Part shown: positions 20,773 to 30,045 of the stretch, one piece after another
Position numbering within the stretch: the stretch's first letter is position 1
Layout of the letters: the number at the start of each line of letters is the position of its first letter
Assembly: GCA_963210315.1 (NCBI GenBank)
Contig: OY723299.1
Coordinates: forward strand, 682,001-746,000
Length of the DNA stretch: 64,000 nt
Reading direction: 5' to 3'
Source of the DNA: Rhynchopus euleeides
Lineage: Eukaryota; Euglenozoa; Diplonemea; Diplonemida; Diplonemidae
Made by a program: the position numbers and the translations under genes
The notes under the pieces: model-generated
The model's database searches: none
What the model was told of the DNA's origin: nothing
Seen by the model: only the letters and a program-made list of their open reading frames with translations

Positions 20773-21664
20773 TAGGGCAGTGATTAAAAATTCGTGTTAT
20801 TCGAATACGAATATTATTCGAATAATTTCTCGAAAAATTTTCGCCACGAATAATTCGCGAATTATTCGTGGGGTTTTACTGGGGTTTCTCTACTAGGAAT
20901 AGGGACCTACTGCCCACACTGGGGTCGTGGGCGCAGCCCACGACCCCAGTGTGCCCTGAGGGGGCATGCAATCACTACATTGTGAAGATGCGAGGCCGAG
21001 AATCATCATCTGCAGTGCCTGGAGGAGTACGCTGCACCGTGCATTGAAGACACCAAGCGCTAAGGGAAGTGGGCACCGTCGCGCTGGTGGGACCATTATG
21101 GTGCCAGGCGGCCGCTGTTGCATCCACGGGGCTGTACCTGATGGGGAAATCGTCATCCGCGATCCCTACCGAACTTGCGTGGAGGGAGCGGAACCACCTG
21201 GGGCACTCAAAGGTGGAAGCACTACCCCGGTGCCCGAACCTGGGATACATTGTGCGTGCTTTATGCTGTTCCTGTTGTGCAGTTGGTGACTGGCAGGGTA
21301 GCAACTGCCTCCTTCAAGATCCCTGTGGTGGAGACCTCCACGCGTGAGTGAGGTGCTGCCGATGCAAAGGGATCACCACACCTGTGTGCCGTACGGACAG
21401 ACATACGTGTGATGATTCATGAGGAAAGCAAAGCCTGAGGCGGTCTGCGGCGTTTTCCCTCGGTTTGCACTGGAATACACGTGGTCTGACGCCTCTGCCC
21501 CTACACAAACCCACAGAAACTTCACGAATAATGACCGAATAACACATGGCCATTTATTCGCGAATAATGCCATTATTCGTATTCGAATACGAATATTATT
21601 CGAATATGTAACTCTGAAAATCGGAGATCACGAATTATTCGCGAATAGTATCTTCACTGCCCTA
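20773..21664. mobile_element. Family D element (left arm), ends TAGGGCAGTGA, ATTCGAATA arrays
   Basis: The terminal repeats read TAGGGCAGTGA at 20773 and inverted at 21664. Arrays of CGAATAATATTCG, ATTCGCGAAT and similar palindromes lie just inside (20793-20875 and 21520-21655). The interior has no clear coding frame but includes a perfect hairpin with an 18 bp stem and 3 nt loop (20915-20953). A C run precedes it (20762-20772). If TA is the target duplication, its right TA is shared with the abutting element A. Confidence 0.75.
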
Positions 21665-22366
21665 GGGGGGGTCAAATGCCACCCTTTTACGTGGACAAAC
21701 ACGATTTTTCAAAAAACCGGCGCAGAGGCCCCAAAGCCCCCGTAAACCCTCCAAACCCCCCCAGATCGGTCCGGAAACCCATCGAACCCCACTTTTCCAC
21801 CATTCCGGGCACCTCAGGTGCCCGAATTGGGGTACCTAAATTTTGTGCCACCGTTTGGTACCGTACAGTGCCACTGTGTGGGAGGTTGGAAAAGAAAATG
21901 CCCCAACACACCACATCTGAGGGTTGCAATGCATGTTGCTTGCCAACCACGTCATCCGGTGGGTGTCAGGCGCTATGTAGGTGGCATTAGCCAGGTCTTC
22001 GATGAGTTCTGGCTTGTATATGTACCTCCCTGCCTGCGGCACAGGCACCTACATAGCGCCTGACACCCACCGGATGACGTGGTTGGCAAGCAACATGCAT
22101 TGCAACCCTCAGATGTGGTGTGTTGGGGCATTTTCTTTTCCAACCTCCCACACAGTGGCACTGTACGGTACCAAACGGTGGCACAAAATTTAGGTACCCC
22201 AATTCGGGCACCTGAGGTGCCCGGAATGGTGGAAAAGTGGGGTTCGATGGGTTTCCGGACCGATCTGGGGGGGTTTGGAGGGTTTACGGGGGCTTTGGGG
22301 CCTCTGCGCCGGTTTTTTGAAAAATCGTGTTTGTCCACGTAAAAGGGTGGCATTTGACCCCCCCTA
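21663..22366. mobile_element. Element A, copy 3, centre deleted, at the axis of the palindrome
   Basis: It has the same TAGGGGGGGTCAAATG ends as copies 1 and 2. The unique centre of the other copies is missing, and the two inverted arms meet across a 62 nt spacer. Both ends carry the variant with CCACCCTTTTACGTGG, which copies 1 and 2 have at only one end. This copy is therefore symmetric, as expected if one half was duplicated in inverted orientation. Confidence 0.85.
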
Positions 22367-23256
22367 GGGCAGTGAAGATACTATTCGCGAATAATTCGTG
22401 ATCTCCGATTTTCAGAGTTACATATTCGAATAATATTCGTATTCGAATACGAATAATGGCATTATTCGCGAATAAATGGCCATGTGTTATTCGGTCATTA
22501 TTCGTGAAGTTTCTGTGGGTTTGTGTAGGGGCAGAGGCGTCAGACCACGTGTATTCCAGTGCAAACCGAGGGAAAACGCCGCAGACCGCCTCAGGCTTTG
22601 CTTTCCTCATGAATCATCACACGTATGTCTGTCCGTACGGCACACAGGTGTGGTGATCCCTTTGCATCGGCAGCACCTCACTCACGCGTGGAGGTCTCCA
22701 CCACAGGGATCTTGAAGGAGGCAGTTGCTACCCTGCCAGTCACCAACTGCACAACAGGAACAGCATAAAGCACGCACAATGTATCCCAGGTTCGGGCACC
22801 GGGGTAGTGCTTCCACCTTTGAGTGCCCCAGGTGGTTCCGCTCCCTCCACGCAAGTTCGGTAGGGATCGCGGATGACGATTTCCCCATCAGGTACAGCCC
22901 CGTGGATGCAACAGCGGCCGCCTGGCACCATAATGGTCCCACCAGCGCGACGGTGCCCACTTCCCTTAGCGCTTGGTGTCTTCAATGCACGGTGCAGCGT
23001 ACTCCTCCAGGCACTGCAGATGATGATTCTCGGCCTCGCATCTTCACAATGTAGTGATTGCATGCCCCCTCAGGGCACACTGGGGTCGTGGGCTGCGCCC
23101 ACGACCCCAGTGTGGGCAGTAGGTCCCTATTCCTAGTAGAGAAACCCCAGTAAAACCCCACGAATAATTCGCGAATTATTCGTGGCGAAAATTTTTCGAG
23201 AAATTATTCGAATAATATTCGTATTCGAATAACACGAATTTTTAATCACTGCCCTA
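22365..23256. mobile_element. Family D element (right arm, mirror copy)
   Basis: This is the reverse complement of 20773-21664 with the same ends, palindrome arrays and hairpin (mirror hairpin at 23076-23114). Confidence 0.8.
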
Positions 23257-23967
23257 GGGGGGGGGGGTTTCCCTCACACCAGGCCGAAGATGTACCCTGC
23301 AGCAGGCCCAAACCACGAGGATTTCGGCTCCCGATGACTGCTTCCCGCGCAGGACAGGGTTCCGACCTGATGTCGGAGAGATACACACCGTGTTGAGCCC
23401 GGAAGGAACAGATGTTCACTACCGTGGCCGGCGGCTGGGGGGCTCCGCCCCCCAGACCCCCTGTGGCTTGTGCTTGTCAATATGCGACTGTGGGGTTCTT
23501 CGCTGCCGTCAAGTTTTTGTCAAAGTTCGGCGATTTCTCCCTATGCATACATAGGAAATGCACGAACACACCGTTTCGGCACCGTAGCGAAGACCCACTG
23601 TGGCGCTTTCTACTCCGTGCCTCCGGACGCGCTCCGGAGACCCGGTGTTCGGTCAGGACGGGATTTTGGGCGAAGCGCCGGAAAATACCCCGGACCAGCA
23701 GAACCAGCAAAAATGCGAAAATCCAATTTCAAGCTACGTGCCTGTCTGTAAACAAGGACCCGACCCAAAAAAAATGTGCGAGAAGCCATTTCATTCTCGC
23801 ATCGGAGGCTGCGAGTCGCAGTGTGTCTGGGTTGGGGTGGGTGGGGAGTGAATGGCGCAGTTTCACTCACCATTCTCACCCTTTGATTCGATGATGGACA
23901 GAGGGTACACCAAGAACAACGTGAACCAGCCGCCAGTTCCGGCCCTCCCATGTCCAAACCCCTCATG

Positions 23968-25359
23968 TTACAAAGCTCTGAAACAGATTTCAAAATCGGC
24001 CTTCAGTGAGTCGTGGACATATCTCAAGGCTCTGCGGTTCTGTTGCACAGCTGCAAGACATATTTCACGATCAGCCTTCAGGCGGTCGTTGGCGTATTGC
24101 AAGGCTGTACCGTTCTGTTGCACCGCTGCGAGATTGAATGCGTGATCGGCCTTCAGGGACTTGTCGATGAATGGCCAAACATCGAGCTGCTCTTGAATCG
24201 CTGCGAGACATATTTCACAATCAGCCTTCAGGGCGTCGTCGAGGCCTTTCAAGAGACGGCCATTCCGTTGCACTGCTGCGAGACAGATTTCACGATCAGT
24301 TTTCAGGGAAGAGCAGACGTACTTGAAGGCAGCTCCATTCTGTTGCACCGCTGCGAGATTGAATGCGTGATCGGCCTTCAGGGACTTGTCGATGAATGGC
24401 CAAACATCGAGCTGCTCTTGAATCGCTGCGAGACATATTTCACGATCAGCCTTCAGGGCGTCGTCGAAGCCTTTCAAGAGACGGCCATTCCGTTGCACTG
24501 CTGCGAGACAGATTTCACGATCAGTCTTCAGGGAAGAGCAGACGTACTTGAAGGCAGCTCCATTCTGTTGCACCGCTGCGAGATTGAATGCGCGATCGGC
24601 TTTCAGGGTGGAGTCGACGAATGGCCAAGCATCGAGCTGCTCTTGAATCGCTGTGAGACATACATCATGATCGGCCTTCAGGGTGTCGCCGACGTATTGC
24701 AAGGCACGGCCATCCCGTTGCACTGCTGCGAGACAGATTTCGCGATCGGCCGCCAGGGTGTCGCCGACGTATTCCAAGGCACAGCTATTCCGTTGCACTG
24801 CTGCGAGACAGATTTCACGATCAGCCTTCAGGGTGCCGCCGACGTGTTCCAAGAGACGGCCATCCCGTTGCACTGCTGCGAGACAGATTTCACGATCGGC
24901 TTTCAGGGTGTAGTGGACGTGTCTCAGGGCAGTGCCGCGACATTGCACCGCTGCGAGACATACTTCACGATCCGCCTTCACGGTACTATGTGCGGATACA
25001 AGGCACGGTGGCCACCCACGGTGACTAACAACAGCGTTGACAACATCCTGCTTGTTCGACACCCACAGCGGAACCTCCCACACTTTCTTGCGACCACTGT
25101 GCAGGTCATCCAGGTACTGCTGACACAACACGTCAATATCAACTGTGCACCCGTCAGCGACACCAGCAACACTGCTGAGAGGCTCGTCGCCACACAAGAC
25201 CTCGCCCCCCACCGACAGCTGCAGGTCAGCCACCTCCACACCAACAAAGTTGGGGAACGTCTGCAATGCGAACACCTTCACCTCATCAGGCGTGTCGTCG
25301 ATCCCGATGTCGGCGGGGTGCTGGTCACCGGTCCTCCTGTCAGCCAGGAACACCAACAT
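23968..25359 (-). CDS. Ubiquitin-like domain plus 13.5 DUF4116-type repeats (463 aa)
   Basis: I chose ATG at 25359 (MLVFLADRRTGDQHP) because a ubiquitin-like fold starts there and an AG acceptor (GGGAGCAG) lies 9 nt upstream. The frame is open further upstream, but that part looks non-conserved. Residues 1-~80 are Ub-like. After a short linker come thirteen 25-residue units of the form LKADREICLAAVQRNGRALQ plus five variable residues. A fourteenth is cut short by the stop after EICFRAL. Two such units make one DUF4116 domain. Three units form a 75-residue (225 nt) block that recurs almost exactly (period seen at 24121, 24346 and 24571), showing recent tandem growth. The likely role is a protein-protein interaction scaffold; the function is unknown. 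Confidence 0.85.
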   Translation of the reverse strand: MLVFLADRRTGDQHPADIGIDDTPDEVKVFALQTFPNFVGVEVADLQLSVGGEVLCGDEPLSSVAGVADGCTVDIDVLCQQYLDDLHSGRKKVWEVPLWVSNKQDVVNAVVSHRGWPPCLVSAHSTVKADREVCLAAVQCRGTALRHVHYTLKADREICLAAVQRDGRLLEHVGGTLKADREICLAAVQRNSCALEYVGDTLAADREICLAAVQRDGRALQYVGDTLKADHDVCLTAIQEQLDAWPFVDSTLKADRAFNLAAVQQNGAAFKYVCSSLKTDREICLAAVQRNGRLLKGFDDALKADREICLAAIQEQLDVWPFIDKSLKADHAFNLAAVQQNGAAFKYVCSSLKTDREICLAAVQRNGRLLKGLDDALKADCEICLAAIQEQLDVWPFIDKSLKADHAFNLAAVQQNGTALQYANDRLKADREICLAAVQQNRRALRYVHDSLKADFEICFRAL

Positions 25360-25431
25360 GTCTCTTTCTGCTCCCGCCTGCGGGCAACACACCTGTGGCT
25401 GTGGGGGTGCAGTCCTGTGTCCAAGGCAGAC

Positions 25432-25584
25432 CTGGTGTGGTCGCAACGGTCAACGTATCCAACGCATCCAATCCCTCCGGTAGGGTGTCAGTCTCGTCTT
25501 CTATATGTGTGTAATCAGGCAGCGTGGTGCTGTCATACGCAAATTGCCAAATCATATAGTTTGTCATCAGGTACAGAAGGCGCT
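25432..25584 (-). promoter_or_regulatory. Upstream module M1, shared with the giant secreted gene
   Basis: This 153 bp segment matches 49863-50015 without indels and with only a few mismatches. It lies 73-225 bp upstream of the DUF4116 start here, and about 204-356 bp upstream of the giant gene there, in the same orientation. It also contains a short conserved frame (minus strand, from NYMIWQFAYDSTTLPDYTHI), so it could be a small exon or peptide rather than, or as well as, a promoter. Confidence 0.5.
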
Positions 25585-25766
25585 ACGGAGGGGGGCGGAC
25601 GTGCCGCCGCTGTGCAGAGCACAGGGCAAGGAGAAGCAGCACTAATAAGCGAGATCGCTGTGGGCAGTAGATGTTGCACTGAAGACAACACCGCTTTGCA
25701 CACCACTGTGCTTGGTTTGTTGCCGTGCTCCCACCGCATCGCAGAGCAGAACAAACTCAGAGATGC

Positions 25767-25990
25767 GGTGTGCGGTGTGCGGTGAAATGCAACAGAAGGG
25801 TTGTGGCCGTATGGGAGAGTGGGGGTGCGGGAGGCGTGGGGGTGGCAGGCTCGTTGTATGGAGAGACAATTGCCTCCGGACAGTTCGAAACGGCTCGCAG
25901 CTTGTGGGCGTTGGCCCTCACAGAACAGAGGGGCCTGCTGCATCCACACACAATAAACATACCGCGTATGCGGCACAACAGCAGACACGC
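25767..25990 (-). promoter_or_regulatory. Upstream module M2, shared with the adenylate cyclase gene
   Basis: This 224 bp segment matches 28969-29192 with about two mismatches and no indel. On the minus strand it ends with a tract of the heptamer GCACACC, preceded by TGTTGCATTTCAC. In the cyclase locus the same module lies ~120 bp upstream of the start codon, which suggests a promoter or 5' UTR copied with, or onto, the broken SDR fragment beside it. Confidence 0.5.
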
Positions 25991-26275
25991 GACCAGAGAC
26001 TCCACCTAGATAGCCGCCTTCGTCATAGCGTATGCCACCATATTCGGCTGGGCGATGAAGGATGAGATGCTGGAGATGTTGACGATAGCCCCAGTCCCAT
26101 CGTGAGCCATGTGTGGCGGGGCACGCCCCGTGCTCTGCGAACACGGTGGCGATGCCTCTGCCGATGCCGCTGGCAGCGCCGGTGACAACGCGTACCTTGT
26201 CGAGCAGGCGGGTGTCGCGGGCAGCAGAAGCGGACAGGGCTGAGGTCCTGGAGGGGGCAGAGACCCGGCATCACA
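25989..26275 (-). pseudogene. Broken partial copy of the SDR gene
   Basis: It matches the intact SDR gene at 30046-30888 in three pieces: the 5' flank and residues 1-~39, then ~142-176, then a scrap of LWSR. The start codon has changed from ATG to CTG. The first deletion removes about 310 nt and shifts the frame (ACPATHGSRW in place of the normal continuation). A second deletion follows TKAAI. It joins directly to module M2 at 25990, so it is a chimeric duplicate. Confidence 0.85.
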
Positions 26276-26704
26276 GGTCCCTCACCACTCAGTGACTGGA
26301 TTGGAAAACCCATACCACTGTGAAACGAGGGTTGTTGTGTCCACATCTACAAAGGTTGGATGCCCGCAGCCACTGAGAGGGATCAGATGAATTTGCTGCC
26401 GTCTCTCAACAGCATCGTGTTGACAGGACGGGCTCCAGAACAACGGGAGAACACTCCGGGAGTTATTTTTCACACTGTGTCAAAAGACGTTCTTATCTTC
26501 ACGGAGTGAAGACGACGATGGTCTGATCTGAAATTCCATGAGTTTTGGCAAAGATCTTTGTGAAGTGACTCTGAAAAGAGAATCACAGCGACAGCCGGGA
26601 GTCAGACCTGTGACGGGTCCTATACACACGGGGAATGGGATCAGGTGTGGAGACAGTAGCATTTCCGGAATGGAACACAAAACAAGAGTGTCCGGAGGGC
26701 AGCG
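26276..26704. other. Non-coding stretch 3' of the cyclase gene
   Basis: There is no supported frame. The composition is less biased than other spacers here. It should contain the cyclase 3' UTR. Confidence 0.5.
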
Positions 26705-28849
26705 TCAGTTCAGCTGCACCTTCGACACATGGTCGTCAAACTCGTTGTCACGCCCCTCGTCCAGCATCTCATAGAGGGCCGGGAGGGTGCCCCACGAGGC
26801 AGGCTTCTGCAGCACGAGGGTGCTCGCCTGCAGCACAGCCTGCAAGGCACCGACCAGCACGGCTCCCTCACCGGGAGTGTACAGGAAGCGCCGCCCCGCA
26901 TCGCATGCCGTGCGCCACACCTGGAGGCCCGCCGCCACACCAGGCCCGGCAACAGTCACGAAGCGCTGGCTGCGTGTCCCCACGTCCCCGTGGTACACCG
27001 TCCCGCTCGCCAGACCCGCCGTCAGCCGCTCGCACAGCGGCACACGCAGGGCACGCCGCGCAAATTGTACAGCGTTCTCTGCGTGCACAGGCACAGGCCA
27101 TCCTGTGAACAGGCGCTCCCCAAGCAGTGACACAACCCTGCCACGGCTCTGCTGGAGGAGTGGCACAACTACCTCCAGGCAGTCGTTGATTTTGTGTGCA
27201 CTGGTGCTGTCCGTAACAGTGGTCAGTGACAGCACACCGAATGTTGCGTGCCCTTCCGTGATGGTGGTTGCAGGGTTGCCGCTGTGGTGGAGACGAGAGG
27301 AGAAAGATAATGCTGAACCCGGACTTGAACCGGACGGGGTGCCGGGAGGCAGCACTTCTACCAGTGGTTGGTGCTGCCTGTCTGCAAGGGCGGCAGGCCA
27401 CACGTGCCTCACAGGCAGTGCCTCGCTCACACCCTTCAGCTCTGCCGCAATCTCGTTACCCGCCACAGCAGGCGCACACGCACCGCTCACCTGCGACCAC
27501 ACCACACTCGGCACAGCCACCGCACCAGGTGCACACGTGCTCTCCAGACGCGACGCCACGTTCACCGTGTGCCCGAAGTAGTCCACACGCCCCGTCAGTG
27601 TGTTTGTCTCCGCCATCACAGGGCCGTGGTTCACACCGACACGCACCGTGAGCCCGCCCCACAGTGGCGTCTGCCTGCAGATCGGGACCTCCAGCAGCGC
27701 AGCGGGCCACTCCGCAGCAAGCAGTGCCTCCTGCACCGCTAGCCCGAAGCACACACCCGCACACGGCCCCTCGAACGCAACCATGAAGGCGTCCCCGATT
27801 GTCTTCACCTCGTACCCGCAGAACTGGGAAACTGCTTCACGCATCACCGTGTTGTGTGTCCGGATCGCCTTCTGCATCGCCTCGGGTGCCGCCTCCCACA
27901 CAGACGTCGACGCACGGATGTCTGTGAACACAAGTGTTGCCTCCTCGCTCTCTGACCCGGGTGCGGCAACAGGTGCAACAGAGCGACGCCCCTCGTCATC
28001 AATCGACACACGATCGAACAGCGCTGCAGGGAGGTAGGGTCGGTACAGCCTGAGGTTGTGCTCAAGACGTTGCAACGCAGCGTGCATCGCAGGTGGAAGA
28101 CGCCCCTCCGCCGCCTCCAGCAGCTCCGCCACGGTATCGACGTCGTAGCCCGCAAGCAGCTGTGCCGCCGCCTCCACTGTCTCGATGGTCCGTGCCATCG
28201 ACGCCTGCTCCTTCTCCGCCTGCTCTGCAAACCCGCGTGTTGCGAGGAAGTCGATGAGAAGCACCAGGGACACCTGCAAGGCTTCGGTGGTCGTCCAGGA
28301 TAATGATGTTGCACATGGTGGGTTGGAGCAGCCACACCGCTCAGTGAGCTTCTCGATGCGGTACTCCCTCGACGAGCTGCCTGGTAGGTCCAGCAGACCG
28401 AAGCGGAACTGCACCTCGAGAAACAGCAAAACAATCCACAAGATGCTGCCGCACATGAGGTACTTTGCAAAGCTTCTGCCGAGACGCAACACGAGCGAGA
28501 GGTCCAGCACCAGCACGAATAGCGACCATTTGGGAGTGAGGCTCAATGATTGGTTGTAGGCCTGGAAGCAGCATACGGACATTGTCCACAGGACGACGTA
28601 CACCCTCACCATCCGCTTCGTGATGTTGATGCGAAACAGGCAATGCAGGATGATGGTAGGCGTGGTTGCCAAGAGAATGGCGTAGCTCGCAATGACCAAG
28701 GATGTCAGATGTTCATGTGATGTTGTCGCAGCGGAAATTGTAGTCACGACGAGCAATGCCCCTGAGATGATGAAGAGCAGACGCCTGTCGCTACGCTCCT
28801 TCCCCTTCAGCCGCCCGTCCATCGACACGACCCCTTCGAACCACTCCAT
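26705..28849 (-). CDS. Membrane adenylate cyclase with one active and one degenerate class III domain (714 aa)
   Basis: It makes cAMP from ATP. The start ATG at 28849 (MEWFEGVVSMDGRL) lies just after an AAGACAG acceptor; an upstream in-frame ATG falls within the shared promoter-like module. Residues ~23-155 hold five or six hydrophobic segments, another membrane segment lies at ~190-204, and a coiled linker follows. Cyclase domain 1 spans about 304-475: metal Asp in VFTDIRAST (D310) and KTIGDAFM (D353), adenine-selecting K349 and D423, and catalytic N430 and R434 in NVASRLES. Its wording is close to trypanosomatid cyclases. Domain 2 (about 545-690) keeps the fold, but the first metal Asp is replaced (VLSLTTVTDST). 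It is probably regulatory, and the pair forms an intramolecular pseudo-heterodimer. Confidence 0.92.
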   Translation of the reverse strand: MEWFEGVVSMDGRLKGKERSDRRLLFIISGALLVVTTISAATTSHEHLTSLVIASYAILLATTPTIILHCLFRINITKRMVRVYVVLWTMSVCCFQAYNQSLSLTPKWSLFVLVLDLSLVLRLGRSFAKYLMCGSILWIVLLFLEVQFRFGLLDLPGSSSREYRIEKLTERCGCSNPPCATSLSWTTTEALQVSLVLLIDFLATRGFAEQAEKEQASMARTIETVEAAAQLLAGYDVDTVAELLEAAEGRLPPAMHAALQRLEHNLRLYRPYLPAALFDRVSIDDEGRRSVAPVAAPGSESEEATLVFTDIRASTSVWEAAPEAMQKAIRTHNTVMREAVSQFCGYEVKTIGDAFMVAFEGPCAGVCFGLAVQEALLAAEWPAALLEVPICRQTPLWGGLTVRVGVNHGPVMAETNTLTGRVDYFGHTVNVASRLESTCAPGAVAVPSVVWSQVSGACAPAVAGNEIAAELKGVSEALPVRHVWPAALADRQHQPLVEVLPPGTPSGSSPGSALSFSSRLHHSGNPATTITEGHATFGVLSLTTVTDSTSAHKINDCLEVVVPLLQQSRGRVVSLLGERLFTGWPVPVHAENAVQFARRALRVPLCERLTAGLASGTVYHGDVGTRSQRFVTVAGPGVAAGLQVWRTACDAGRRFLYTPGEGAVLVGALQAVLQASTLVLQKPASWGTLPALYEMLDEGRDNEFDDHVSKVQLN

Positions 28850-28968
28850 TGTTGAGTATTTCTGTCTTGGCGTGAGTGCATTCAGGAGGTGTTCAGCGAA
28901 GAATTGTGACGTATCGCCACAAGGCAACGGGAAACCACTACCCTCGCCAGGAGTGCAACAGACGGGCC

Positions 28969-29192
28969 GGTGTGCGGTGTGCGGTGAAATGCAACAGAAG
29001 GGTTGTGGCCGTATGGGAGAGTGGGGGTGCGGGAGGGGTGGGGGTGGCAGGCTCGTTGTATGGAGAGACAATTGCCTCCGGACAGTTCGAAACGGCTCGC
29101 AGCTAGTGGGCGTTGGCCCTCACAGAACAGAGGGGCCTGCTGCATCCACACACAATAAACATACCGCGTATGCGGCACAACAGCAGACACGC
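28969..29192 (-). promoter_or_regulatory. Upstream module M2 at the adenylate cyclase gene
   Basis: Near-identical to 25767-25990. It lies 120-343 bp upstream of the cyclase ATG and carries the GCACACC heptamers (28969-28986) that also occur as five copies at 49727-49761, ~70 bp upstream of the giant gene. Confidence 0.5.
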
Positions 29193-30045
29193 CTAAATAG
29201 ATTTGCAGTTAGGGGTGTTCCTCTCTATAGTGTAAGGTGGTCTCATCCCAGTGGTATCGTCAGTCCTCCTGCAGCAGTCTCTTGTGGGTGTCTTTTCGGT
29301 GCCGATCCACGATCCCACATTGCCAACGCTCCAAGATGTCGGACAGTGGGTTGCCACGGGGCAGCTATCAAAACTGACACAGTGTTTGGACGGAAGAGTG
29401 TAACCCATCCAGTGGCATTCACCCCACACAACAGACGCGATCCTTTATAGGAGTGATCTGATGTGATGTGAGATATATGACACCTCCACTGTAAACACAC
29501 TAACGTTGGTGATTTCTTCTTGACACCGGAGGCCACCAGACAACGAGAGAGAGAGAGGGCTAGGAAGCGGCGGTGTATTTCTTAGACTACATTGCAGGGT
29601 TTTGGGGCCCGGTGGATGGGGCCTCTGCTGCCCACCACCTGGCCACACACACAGACACAGCAGCGGGTGGGGGTTGTGGCACAGCTCCCTCCCTCTAGGG
29701 AGGCTGGTGATTTTTTTTTTCGCTCACTCACCCCACCCCACGCCCCCGCCATCCCACAGCAGGATGGATCACGCTGCGCCACCGGAAGGTGTATATAACG
29801 CGGGCAGTGTGCCCCACACCCAGAGCCAGGTGCAAAAGAGACGTGGGTCTGCCGCGTTGCATTCACCCAACCCTTACAACGGGGTGTGACCCCCCCCCCT
29901 ACCGGAGGTACCTTTGAAGCATCGGCCACAGGTCCAGAGGACTGATTCCAAGCCCCACAACTGCCCGCAAGCCTTGTGGCTCGCTCTCTCTCTCTGGGTC
30001 ACACAGAGAAGTGAAGCGCCCACACTGCCCACCCATGCTGCATCT
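29193..30045. other. Intergenic region between SDR and cyclase
   Basis: No gene is supported; frames of about 95-115 codons lack recognisable features. It should hold the SDR 3' UTR and distal upstream sequence of the cyclase. A GTGTATATAAC motif at about 29790 is TATA-like but not tied to any gene. Confidence 0.5.

Larger units (their letters stand above)
20317..23712. repeat. Giant palindrome: two ~1,667 bp arms around a 62 nt spacer
   Basis: Bases 20317-21983 read as the reverse complement of 22046-23712. The pairing rule p + q = 44029 holds from the innermost to the outermost bases, so there is no net indel between arms. Each arm contains, from outside inward, 454 bp of unassigned sequence, a complete family D element, and half of an element A. 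The spacer is 21984-22045. Matching fails immediately outside 20317 and 23712. Identity looks essentially complete where I compared it. Confidence 0.9.

Noticed and set aside
27290..27350. tRNA-like phrase CCGGTTCAAGTCCGG on the minus strand
   Set aside because: It lies inside the cyclase coding sequence and no cloverleaf surrounds it.
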